Shown here: positions 49,504-57,456 of the stretch, one piece after another
How the letters are laid out: each line of letters starts with the position of its first letter
Position numbering within the stretch: the stretch's first letter is position 1
From: RUG714 sp964623515
GTDB taxonomy: Bacteria; Bacillota; Clostridia; Oscillospirales; Acutalibacteraceae
Length of the DNA: 64,000 bases
Direction: 5' to 3'
Assembly: GCA_964623515.1 (NCBI GenBank)
Contig: CAZURV010000003.1
Coordinates: 34,195 to 98,194 of the forward strand
Notes under the pieces: model-generated
Databases searched by the model: none
Told to the model about the DNA's origin: nothing
The model's input: only the letters and a program-made list of their open reading frames with translations
Program-made: the position numbers and the translations under genes

Positions 49504-51162
49504 TTGTATACAGCGCTGTACAGAAAATGGCGGCCTAAAACGTTTGACGACGTTGCGGGACAGCCGCATATAACCGAAACCCTAAAAAACGAACTTGTCA
49601 GCGGGAGGCTTTCCCATGCCTATCTTTTTATCGGCTCAAGGGGAACGGGGAAAACAAGCTGTGCAAAAATATTTGCAAAAGCGGTCAACTGTCCGCATGC
49701 ACAGGGAGGGAATCCCTGCAACACCTGTGAAATATGCCACGGGATAGACAATGGCTCTTTACTTGATGTTGTGGAGATTGACGCCGCTTCAAATAACGGC
49801 GTTGACAATATCAGGGAATTGCGCGAAGAAGCTTATTTTATGCCTGCGGAAACAAAATACCGTGTTTATATTATTGATGAAGTTCATATGCTTTCGTCAG
49901 GTGCGTTCAACGCTTTGCTGAAAACGCTTGAAGAACCGCCCGAACATGTAAAGTTTATTTTGGCAACAACAGAAGTTCAAAAGCTCCCGGCAACAATCCT
50001 TTCGAGATGCCAGCGGTTTGATTTTAAGCGTATTTCGTCCGAAGATATGGCTGAACGGATTTTGTATATAGCGAAGCATGAGGATTTTTCCGTTACGGAA
50101 GATGCAGCTCTGTTTATAGCAAGGCTTGCAGACGGATCGATGAGAGATGCACTTTCCATTCTGGATCAGTGCGCGGCACTCAGCGGGGAAATTACTGCGG
50201 AAGTCGTAAGAGAGGCGTCCGGAACGGCAGATAAAACCTATTTATATGAAACTGCAAAAGCTGTTTACAATAAAGATTCTGCAAAGCTGCTTGAGATTAT
50301 TGCCGATCTTCATGAAAAGTCTTGTGATATGGAACGTTTTTGTGCGGAGACGATTCATTTTTTCAGAAATATTATGGTAGCACAGGCGGTTAAAAATTTT
50401 AAAAACCTTATGGTTTGTTCCGATGAGGAAATCAGACAGATTTCCGAAATGGCGGAAAGTTTTACGCGCCCGGAAGTGCTTTCGGTTATAAGCGGACTTC
50501 AGCAGGCCTATAACGATATTAAAGCGGGAGCAAACAGAAGAACTGCCGTTGAGATGGCATTTATAAAACTTGCCAGCCCTGAAATGGACAGTGAAAAAGA
50601 GTCGCTTTTAAAAAGGATAGCGGCGCTTGAAAAGATCGTTAAAAACGGTATTTTTGTTCAGCAGAAACAGTATTCCGAGCCGGAAAACCGCGTTTCCGTA
50701 CAGCAGAAGCATACCGCATCCGAATCGGAGGAAATATCGGATGATGTGCAGCCGGAGGCAGAAAACAAAACGGAGAGCGCGGCAAAAGACACAGAAGTTT
50801 CACCGGATTCACCCGCAGACGTCGGAATCAGCCGTATAGAACGGTGGCCTGAGGTGGTTCAGGATATGTTTCGAACAAATCCTGCTGTTGCGGCTGTATG
50901 CGCAGGGTCTTCTGCTGAAAAATCGGGGAATATACTGATTATAGATTCTCCGAATAAGGCGCTTAAAGATTTCCTTCAGATAACGGAATATGCAGACGCT
51001 GTTATAAAAACTGCTTCTGAAATTCTCGCTGAAAATTTTATAAAGGTTGTCTGCAAGGGCGATGATGTAAATTTTGTTGAAAGAATAAACGATAAGAGTG
51101 ATCCCGTTTCCGATCTTATGAATAAAGCGCTGGAAAGCGGAATCAAGATTAATTTTAAGTAG
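49504..51162 (+). CDS. dnaX: DNA polymerase III subunits gamma/tau
   Basis: Clamp-loader ATPase, 552 residues. TTG start with AAAGGATG upstream and the standard opening 'YTALYRKWRPKTFDD'. Walker A 'GSRGTGKTSCAKI', a zinc module 'CPHAQGGNPCNTCEIC', Walker B 'YIIDEVHML', sensor 'SRCQRF', then the collar domain and a Glu/Ser-rich linker (about 385-445) leading to the tau-like end 'WPEVVQDMF'. The first gene of dnaX-ybaB-recR. Confidence 0.96.
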   Translation: MYTALYRKWRPKTFDDVAGQPHITETLKNELVSGRLSHAYLFIGSRGTGKTSCAKIFAKAVNCPHAQGGNPCNTCEICHGIDNGSLLDVVEIDAASNNGVDNIRELREEAYFMPAETKYRVYIIDEVHMLSSGAFNALLKTLEEPPEHVKFILATTEVQKLPATILSRCQRFDFKRISSEDMAERILYIAKHEDFSVTEDAALFIARLADGSMRDALSILDQCAALSGEITAEVVREASGTADKTYLYETAKAVYNKDSAKLLEIIADLHEKSCDMERFCAETIHFFRNIMVAQAVKNFKNLMVCSDEEIRQISEMAESFTRPEVLSVISGLQQAYNDIKAGANRRTAVEMAFIKLASPEMDSEKESLLKRIAALEKIVKNGIFVQQKQYSEPENRVSVQQKHTASESEEISDDVQPEAENKTESAAKDTEVSPDSPADVGISRIERWPEVVQDMFRTNPAVAAVCAGSSAEKSGNILIIDSPNKALKDFLQITEYADAVIKTASEILAENFIKVVCKGDDVNFVERINDKSDPVSDLMNKALESGIKINFK

Positions 51163-51172
51163 AGGTGGAAAA

Positions 51173-51523
51173 ATGAAAGTCAGGATTCCGAATCAGGGAA
51201 AACCCAATATGAACAATATGCTCCAGCAGGCGCAGAAGATGCAGGAGGAACTTGCTAATGTTCAGCAGGCATGCGAAACGAGTGAATACAGTGCTTCCGC
51301 AGGCGGCGGAATGGTTGAAGCAACCGTTACCGGAAAGCATCAGATTGTGAATCTTCAGATTAAAGAGGAAGTTGTTGACCCTGAGGATATTGAAATGCTT
51401 TCCGATTTAATAACGGGCGCGATAAATGAAGCGATGCGCAAAGCCGATGAAGATTTGGACACAAAGATGGGCACGGTCAACAACCCCATTGCAGGGCTTA
51501 ATATTCCCGGATTGGGTTTATAA
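51173..51523 (+). CDS. ybaB: YbaB/EbfC nucleoid-associated protein
   Basis: 116 residues, DNA-binding dimer of the YbaB fold: 'MNNMLQQAQKMQEELANVQ' and 'SAGGGMVEATVTGKHQIVNLQI' are diagnostic. Ten bases after dnaX and two before recR, the standard order. Confidence 0.95.
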   Translation: MKVRIPNQGKPNMNNMLQQAQKMQEELANVQQACETSEYSASAGGGMVEATVTGKHQIVNLQIKEEVVDPEDIEMLSDLITGAINEAMRKADEDLDTKMGTVNNPIAGLNIPGLGL

Positions 51524-51525
51524 TT

Positions 51526-52128
51526 ATGAGCTATAATGTTGCAGTTCTTCAGGAACTTGTTGAGCAGTTCGAGCGTTTGCCGTCTATCGGGCATAAAACG
51601 GCGCAGAGGCTTGCTTTTCATGTTCTGAAGATGAATGATGAACAGGTTAATAAATTTGCGGATGCACTCATCAATGCGCATAAAAATATTCATCAGTGCG
51701 CACAGTGCTGTAATCTTACGGAGCGTGAACTTTGCCCGATTTGCGAAAGCACATCGAGAGACCGAAGCACAATTTGCGTTGTTGAAGATCCGCGAGATGT
51801 GGCGGCATTTGAAAAAACCGGCGAATATAAGGGGATGTATCATGTTCTACACGGCGTAATCTGTCCGATGGACGGAATCGGCGCGGAGGACATTAAAATT
51901 AAGGAACTGCTTGAAAGGCTTAAAACGGATAAGGAAGCGAAAGAAATCATAATGGCTACGAATCCGACGGTTGAGGGAGAAGCTACCGCAATGTATATTT
52001 CAAAGCTTCTGAAGCCGCTCGGATATAAAGTAACGCGTTTGGCTTACGGTATACCTGTGGGCGCGGATCTTGAATATGCCGATGAAGTTACGCTTTCGCG
52101 TGCGCTTGCAGGCAGGAGCAGCATTTAA
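51526..52128 (+). CDS. recR: Recombination protein RecR
   Basis: 200 residues. Helix-hairpin-helix at the start ('RLPSIGHKTAQRLAF'), a four-cysteine zinc finger ('CAQCCNLTERELCPIC'), Toprim domain ('CVVEDPRDVAAFEKTGEYKG') and 'ATNPTVEGEATA'. Works with RecO/RecF in loading RecA. Two bases after ybaB. Confidence 0.96.
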   Translation: MSYNVAVLQELVEQFERLPSIGHKTAQRLAFHVLKMNDEQVNKFADALINAHKNIHQCAQCCNLTERELCPICESTSRDRSTICVVEDPRDVAAFEKTGEYKGMYHVLHGVICPMDGIGAEDIKIKELLERLKTDKEAKEIIMATNPTVEGEATAMYISKLLKPLGYKVTRLAYGIPVGADLEYADEVTLSRALAGRSSI

Positions 52129-52193
52129 GGAAAGAGAAATGTGCCATACGCCGGAATGAAGCGATTTGATATAAAGAACGGAGCGTGATATGT

Positions 52194-52652
52194 ATGGATA
52201 CAAAAGGGCATATAGCCACAAATAAAAAGGCTTATCACGATTATTTCGTTTTGGAAACATATGAGGCGGGGATTGAGCTGAAAGGAACGGAGATTAAATC
52301 TCTGCGGCAGGGGAAATGCAATCTTAAAGACAGCTGGTGCAATATAGTCAACGGAGAAATTTTCGCGAACGGCATTCATATCAGCCCATATGATCATGGA
52401 AATATTTTTAACAGAGACCCGATGAGAGTGCGCCGTCTGCTGATGCATAAAAAGGAAATCAACAGGCTTTATGCACAGGTAAAACAGCAGGGATATTCTC
52501 TGATTCCGCTGAATATATACTTAAAAAAAGGCAGAGCCAAGCTTTCCGTAGGACTCTGTAAAGGTAAAAAGAATTATGATAAACGCGCTTCGGAAGCGGA
52601 GCGCAGTGCAAAAAGGAGTATGGACAGATCCATCAAGGAATCTTTCAGATAA
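52194..52652 (+). CDS. smpB: SsrA-binding protein SmpB
   Basis: 152 residues, partner of tmRNA in ribosome rescue. '[22 protein letters not shown]' and '[24 protein letters not shown]' are the OB-fold signatures, and the basic C-terminus ('[16 protein letters not shown]') enters the decoding centre. ATG 52194 chosen over GTG 52185, which is too close to GGAGCG. Five bases separate it from ssrA. Confidence 0.96.
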   Translation: MDTKGHIATNKKAYHDYFVLETYEAGIELKGTEIKSLRQGKCNLKDSWCNIVNGEIFANGIHISPYDHGNIFNRDPMRVRRLLMHKKEINRLYAQVKQQGYSLIPLNIYLKKGRAKLSVGLCKGKKNYDKRASEAERSAKRSMDRSIKESFR

Positions 52653-52657
52653 TATAT

Positions 52658-53012
52658 GGGGATGAAAGGATTTCGACGGGGATTCAGAACCACCGTAAGC
52701 GGGTAGCGGAGCATAAACGCTTCAACAATATGCACTTAAATTTTAAAGGACAAAAACGAAACTGTTCTTTGCGCTGCTTAATTAACAGCAGTGCCGTCTG
52801 ACCGGATTACCGCGTTCCGGGGTTCAGGCGTCGATTAGCGGTAAAGGTGAACGGAGGAGAGACCTGTATTCCGTCATCAAGCAAAGGTCTACCGGTGTTC
52901 ACAGCCTGTTTGTTGGCGGCGCGCATCGGGAAATTTAAAGAATAAACTACACTCGTAGAAAGCGGTGCGGACGAATTTTCGGACGCGGTTTCGATTACCG
53001 CCATCTCCACCA
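52658..53012 (+). ncRNA. ssrA: tmRNA
   Basis: 355 bases, from GGGGATGAAAGG to the tRNA-like end CATCTCCACCA with the CCA encoded. The 5' and 3' ends pair as an alanine-type acceptor. In the tag region, the frame before the TAA at about 52780 reads '...DKNETVLCAA-stop'. The end Cys-Ala-Ala differs from the usual Leu/Ala/Val-Ala-Ala. The exact resume codon is not sure. Directly after smpB, the usual order. Confidence 0.95.
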
Positions 53013-53019
53013 TACGCAA

Positions 53020-53048
53020 AAAATCCTCCTGAAAACAGGAGGATTTTT
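53020..53048 (+). terminator. Terminator of ssrA
   Basis: AAAATCCTCCTG / CAGGAGGATTTT with an AAAA loop and a T run, 8 bases after the CCA end. Also faces the convergent acyltransferase gene. Confidence 0.88.
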
Positions 53049-53098
53049 TAATATATTTAGATTTATATATTTAGATTTAAATCTTTAAACGAAACAGT

Positions 53099-54187
53099 TT
53101 ATTTTTCCGGGCGGATTAGTTTATTCTTTATACTGTCGATTCCTTTAAAGATAAGCTGGCGGATTTCATCAAGCACAGAGCAGGCAAGGTATATTGCAAG
53201 GCAGATTAAAAAAATCTGTATCGGGAAATACCATGTTGTGTAGAATGACCGGGTCTGTGTAACTTTGAATACATCATCCCAGATGATTTTTCTCAAAATC
53301 GGGTGCATGTGAATCATAAATATACCGAGATTAAAGGAAGCAAATTTATTGATAACTTTTGACTGGAATTTTAAATCTCTGAAGAACAGCAACAGACAAA
53401 CCGTCTGAATAACGGCGAAAAGATTATCGTTATAAGAGGCGGGATAATTTTTTCCGCTTAAAATATACAACAGCGCGTTCATAAATCCGGATACAAAGAA
53501 CAGCAGAGCGTAGATAAAACGCGGTTTGTCTCTTTGCGGAATAAATCTTCGGATATAACCGCCGAGGGCATACATAAAGATGAAGTCATAAAGACTTTTA
53601 CCTCCCTCTGTATTGAATACGTGACCGATTCTGAATACTTCTTTGACATATTCAGTTTTGGCAAGAGGCTGCCATATACAGAACATAAACGCCATGATAG
53701 CTATAAGAATCGTATACTGTTTCTTTTCGCATTTCTGCAGGCACATATTTAAAAACGGAATCAGAAGCAAAAGAATAATATAAAGCGTCATAAAATACCA
53801 CGTATCCGAGGTAATAGGCAAAAAAGCTTTTATAATATCACTCCAGGATAAATCCCACAAGCCTGTAACCCCGAGGAAGAATGGTATCAAAATAGAGTAA
53901 AACAGCATAGGCAGATACGTTTTCAAAAATCTGCCTTTCATTGTGTGGTTGGTGTAATAGTTTTCTGCTTTAATGCAGAAATACCCGGTTATAATAACAA
54001 ACACAAAAACAGGGCATCTGCTTAAATAATAGCTTACGTAGTAAACTCCTTTAACATACCAGTCGGCGCTGCTTGTTGCAATTCCTGTAAATTTTCCGTA
54101 ATCGCAAACATGCAGGAATATAACCTGGAGCATCATGAGCATTCTCAGCAGTTCAATACCCGATTTTCTTACTTTTGTTTTTTGCAT
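53099..54187 (-). CDS. Membrane acyltransferase 3 family protein
   Basis: 362 residues with about ten membrane helices. The start 'SGIELLRMLMMLQVIFLHVCDYG' with the conserved Arg and His, and 'RCPVFVFVIITGYF' are typical of acyltransferase_3 proteins, which O-acetylate surface polysaccharides. It lies 118 bases after gatD on the same strand, beyond a weak hairpin, so may be the last member of the surface-polymer cluster. The acceptor is unknown. Confidence 0.85.
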   Translation of the reverse strand: MQKTKVRKSGIELLRMLMMLQVIFLHVCDYGKFTGIATSSADWYVKGVYYVSYYLSRCPVFVFVIITGYFCIKAENYYTNHTMKGRFLKTYLPMLFYSILIPFFLGVTGLWDLSWSDIIKAFLPITSDTWYFMTLYIILLLLIPFLNMCLQKCEKKQYTILIAIMAFMFCIWQPLAKTEYVKEVFRIGHVFNTEGGKSLYDFIFMYALGGYIRRFIPQRDKPRFIYALLFFVSGFMNALLYILSGKNYPASYNDNLFAVIQTVCLLLFFRDLKFQSKVINKFASFNLGIFMIHMHPILRKIIWDDVFKVTQTRSFYTTWYFPIQIFLICLAIYLACSVLDEIRQLIFKGIDSIKNKLIRPEK

Positions 54188-54270
54188 ATATCCTTACTCC
54201 TGTTACATGATTAAAACTGTAATTTCGTGTTTTATTCGCCTTTTGCGCACCATGCGGGTGAAATCAAAAC

Positions 54271-54290
54271 TGCCGGAAATCAATCCGGCA
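54271..54290 (-). terminator. Weak hairpin between gatD and the acyltransferase gene
   Basis: TGCCGG / CCGGCA over an 8-base loop with GTTTTGATTT behind it on the minus strand. Probably only partly ends the gatD transcript. Confidence 0.45.
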
Positions 54291-54305
54291 TAAAAATGTT
54301 TCATA

Positions 54306-55352
54306 TCAGTCGTTAATCAGCAAAACTCTACCTGTTATGCCGCTTTTTTTAATTGTTTGAAAAGCTTCGTAAGCATTTTGGAGTTTAAACTTTTTGAATA
54401 CCATTTTCGGGTCGATAATCATTTGCCCGTTTGCAATATAATGCGCTGCAAGCTTCCAGTCGTTGCCGGGGAACGGAGCGTCTCCGCCGGACATCCAGGA
54501 GCCTGTAAGCGTAAGTTCTTTTCGGTTAATGTTTTCCCACTGTTGTTTTGTGAAAGTGATATCCTTTATAGGCGTGCCGATGAAACCGACAGTTGCTTTA
54601 TTTGCCGCCAAATCGAAAGCCATTTTTATTGTGGGAACACTTCCGGCGGTTTCAAAAACATAATCAAACCCGTTTCCGTCTGTTTCAGCAAGCGCTTTTT
54701 CTTTAAAATCCGAGTCAAGTGTATTGATAACGGCATCGGCCCCTACGCGCTGTGCTGTTGCGAGAGGAACGGATTCAATGTCAAACGCAACGATTTTTTT
54801 CGCTCCGAAAATTTTTGCCCATTCCAGTGCAAAAAGTCCGATTGTGCCGCAGCCGAGAATTGCAACGGTTTTTCCGCCCTCGTATTTTGCGACTTTCAGC
54901 CCGTGCAGTGAAACGGTGCAGGGTTCAAAAAGTGCCGCATCATCATACGGAATATTTTCATCAATTTTTAACGCGTTCTTTTCGGGAACAATCACATAGT
55001 CCGCATATGCGCCCGGATCGCGCGAGCCTATAAATGTATAGTTTTTGCACTGCGAAAAGTTGCCTCTTGTACAGTCTGCGCATTTTAGGCATGGAACAAG
55101 CGGGATGCCTACCACGTGGTCTCCTTCTTTAAGCGATGTTACGCCTTTTCCTGTTTCGCTTACATATCCGGAGAATTCATGACCTAACACAATCGGATAA
55201 TAATGCGCGCCGCCTGCGAGAACCCTCGGAATATCCGAGCCGCAGATTCCGCACGCCTTCACTCTGATTTTAACATACCCGTCTTTAACTTTCGGTTCGT
55301 CAATTTCTTCATAACGGATGTCTTCGTCACCGTATAAAACTGCTGCTTTCAT
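54306..55352 (-). CDS. gatD: Galactitol-1-phosphate 5-dehydrogenase-like zinc enzyme
   Basis: Zinc-dependent medium-chain dehydrogenase, 348 residues, which in the known family interconverts galactitol-1-phosphate and tagatose-6-phosphate. Catalytic zinc site 'CGICGSD' and 'GHEFSG', structural zinc site with four Cys in 'CLKCADCTRGNFSQC', and NAD loop 'ILGCGTIGLFALEWA'. GatD-like stretches 'GGAHYYPIVLGHEFSGY' and 'LTGSWMSGGDAPFPG' are clear. It is 16 bases after gatZ. TarJ of teichoic acid synthesis is from the same superfamily, so another polyol phosphate is possible. Confidence 0.85.
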   Translation of the reverse strand: MKAAVLYGDEDIRYEEIDEPKVKDGYVKIRVKACGICGSDIPRVLAGGAHYYPIVLGHEFSGYVSETGKGVTSLKEGDHVVGIPLVPCLKCADCTRGNFSQCKNYTFIGSRDPGAYADYVIVPEKNALKIDENIPYDDAALFEPCTVSLHGLKVAKYEGGKTVAILGCGTIGLFALEWAKIFGAKKIVAFDIESVPLATAQRVGADAVINTLDSDFKEKALAETDGNGFDYVFETAGSVPTIKMAFDLAANKATVGFIGTPIKDITFTKQQWENINRKELTLTGSWMSGGDAPFPGNDWKLAAHYIANGQMIIDPKMVFKKFKLQNAYEAFQTIKKSGITGRVLLIND

Positions 55353-55368
55353 CTTCTTATCACCTGCA

Positions 55369-56703
55369 TTACTTTGTAAAGATTCCCGCTGTCATATAGT
55401 TATGCATAACAGCGTAATTATAGTCGTCTACAAGGCTTATAACCTTATCTTTTGCCAAATCTTTGGCATACGGAGCAAGCGTGCCCTCTCTGACTTTAAT
55501 AAATTGTTCGGGCATATATTGCCTGAGCATATTGAGGGGAATTTCAACTCCGTTGAGATTTTCAAAGAGCTTTGTTATTGCGGCATCAACTTCCGGCAGA
55601 GCCATATAATATCTGCTGCGGTCGGAGAACCCGTATTTTCTGGAAAGGTGCTTTTTATGTTCGTCTCCGTCATAATATTTTTCCCAGTATTTCGGGTTTT
55701 CAACCATTGCCTTGTCCAGAACGTCAATAAAGTTTGCCCATTTGCTTTTATCTGTAATTAGTTCCTGTTCCATCATACTAAGAGAGAAGAGAGCTTCGCG
55801 CAGAGAGAAAGTGAGAGCCGGACCTACTTTGATAATAGCAATGCCGTCCTGAACCATTTCACGCAGACTCTGTGGCGCCTGATAGTCGGTTGAATGGCCT
55901 TCAAATACGATATCGGGATATTTTTTAAGGCTGCGGCAAAGCTCGATTGCGTCAAGTCTGTTATAATGATGAATGTCGGCGTTTCCGAATTCAACGCCGG
56001 GCTGAACGACAATGGCGATTATATTTTCCCATGCATCGCTGAGGCCGAGTTCGGAAAATTTCTTTTTATATGCATAAAGCGTTCTTTCAAAATCCCGGGG
56101 CGTTGTAACTTTAACGTGGTCGCCTTCTTCCTGGTCGCCGCCGGGGATGGGAACTTCACTTCCTATAACATAAACAGGATGAACCGCGCCGGGATTGTCT
56201 TTGAGATATTCCTCGTACGCTTCTTCCGCCGCTTTGTACAGAAAAGCGCCTCTCTCCGCAACAACTTCCGGGTCAAGTTCGCCCTCGGGATCATCGCCGA
56301 GTTTCATACTTGTGTCAAGATGAATCTTTGTGTAGCCTGCGCCCGCGCAGAGTTTAACAAGAATTGCTGCCTGCTCCATAGCTTCTTTTGCCGGCTTGTC
56401 GGCCCAGGGAAGAGGACCGAGGTGGTCTCCGCCCAGAACAATCAGATTTCTGTCAAAGTTTATTTTATCGGCAATTTTATAAACAAAATCTTTGAAATCC
56501 TGCGGGAGCATTTTGGTATAGCCTCCGTCCTGATTTACCTGGTTTGAGGTTGCTTCAATCAGAACGCTCTGCCCAGGAAATCTTTTTGCCTGTTCAAGCA
56601 CCGCTTCAATAACGAGCTTGTTTGCACAGCAATAAGAGGGAATACCACAGTGGATTCCGATTTTTCTTTTTTCTACCATATCCTTGAGAGGGTTCGTATT
56701 CAT
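55369..56703 (-). CDS. gatZ: GatZ/KbaZ-family protein (tagatose bisphosphate aldolase subunit or tagatose-6-phosphate 4-epimerase)
   Basis: 444 residues, with 'GIPSYCCANKLVIEA', 'LIEATSNQVNQDGGYT', 'VLGGDHLGPLPWADK' and 'FEGHSTDYQA', as in GatZ/KbaZ. In E. coli GatZ supports the aldolase GatY, but no GatY/KbaY gene is here. From established work some members have D-tagatose 6-phosphate 4-epimerase activity, linking it to fructose-6-phosphate. In this operon that activity would make tagatose-6-phosphate for GatD. 28 bases follow the cytidylyltransferase gene. Which role applies is inference. Confidence 0.88.
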   Translation of the reverse strand: MNTNPLKDMVEKRKIGIHCGIPSYCCANKLVIEAVLEQAKRFPGQSVLIEATSNQVNQDGGYTKMLPQDFKDFVYKIADKINFDRNLIVLGGDHLGPLPWADKPAKEAMEQAAILVKLCAGAGYTKIHLDTSMKLGDDPEGELDPEVVAERGAFLYKAAEEAYEEYLKDNPGAVHPVYVIGSEVPIPGGDQEEGDHVKVTTPRDFERTLYAYKKKFSELGLSDAWENIIAIVVQPGVEFGNADIHHYNRLDAIELCRSLKKYPDIVFEGHSTDYQAPQSLREMVQDGIAIIKVGPALTFSLREALFSLSMMEQELITDKSKWANFIDVLDKAMVENPKYWEKYYDGDEHKKHLSRKYGFSDRSRYYMALPEVDAAITKLFENLNGVEIPLNMLRQYMPEQFIKVREGTLAPYAKDLAKDKVISLVDDYNYAVMHNYMTAGIFTK

Positions 56704-56731
56704 TCGTATATCTCCTTCCGAAATACTTGCT

Positions 56732-57433
56732 TTATTTAAAGAAATAGGCGTTCAGCAGTTTTTTGCACACTTCTAAATCTTCTTTATGTGTGATTTTGAG
56801 GTTAACCAAATTCGTCGGTATAACCTGCATGGGTATATGGTTCGCAAGCGCAATTGCCCCGGCGGAGGTCATCGCTTCAAAATATTGCGGATCGGCATTT
56901 TTATAAATATCATAAATTAAACGGAATTTAAAAGCCTCGGGAGAAGCGCCGGATACTATGTACTGCCTGGGGATAACTTCCGTGAGCATATTGTTTTCGT
57001 CGATACGGTACATCGTGTCATACTGGCAAGCGCCGAGCGTTGCGCCTCCGTGCTTTTTTACGGCGTTGATGATTGCTTTTGTACCATTTTCGTCAACATA
57101 CGGATGTGTAGCGTCATGAATCAGCACAACATCATCATCGGAAGCGAAAGCGTTTATTTTTTCAAGTCCGTTCAGTACCGACCCCGAGCGCGTATCTCCG
57201 CCCGCCGCAACGGCTACAATTTTATTTATGTTGAGTTTTTTATTCCATTCGCGCACAAAATCTATCCAGTCTTTGTGCGAAACGATAACAATTCTGTCAA
57301 TAAAATCCAGTTCTGAATATTTTTTAAGAATATATGTGTAAAGCGGTTGGCCGTCCGCTTCAATATATTGTTTTGGTATATCTGCGCCGAATCTTGTGCC
57401 GGTTCCGCCCATCATAAGCAATAAAATGTTCAT
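56732..57433 (-). CDS. IspD/TarI-family cytidylyltransferase
   Basis: 233 residues, nucleotidyltransferase that joins CMP from CTP to a sugar-alcohol phosphate. Signature loop 'MMGGTGTRFGADIPKQY', 'HDATHPYVD' (IspD has 'HDAARP', TarI 'DSVRPF'), and 'IPTNLVNLKITHKEDLEVC' at the end. Start moved to 57433, where AGGAG precedes ATG; an upstream ATG at 57475 would overlap licD. Because it lies with licD, gatZ and gatD and not with isoprenoid genes, the substrate is more likely a polyol phosphate than methylerythritol phosphate. Confidence 0.85.
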   Translation of the reverse strand: MNILLLMMGGTGTRFGADIPKQYIEADGQPLYTYILKKYSELDFIDRIVIVSHKDWIDFVREWNKKLNINKIVAVAAGGDTRSGSVLNGLEKINAFASDDDVVLIHDATHPYVDENGTKAIINAVKKHGGATLGACQYDTMYRIDENNMLTEVIPRQYIVSGASPEAFKFRLIYDIYKNADPQYFEAMTSAGAIALANHIPMQVIPTNLVNLKITHKEDLEVCKKLLNAYFFK

Positions 57434-57456
57434 ATTATTAAACTCCTGTGTAATTA

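Noticed and set aside
54306..56703. gatD and gatZ as a plain galactitol degradation pathway
   Set aside because: No PTS galactitol transporter, GatY aldolase, kinase or sugar regulator nearby, while licD and a cytidylyltransferase are in the same operon. Not excluded without the rest of the genome.
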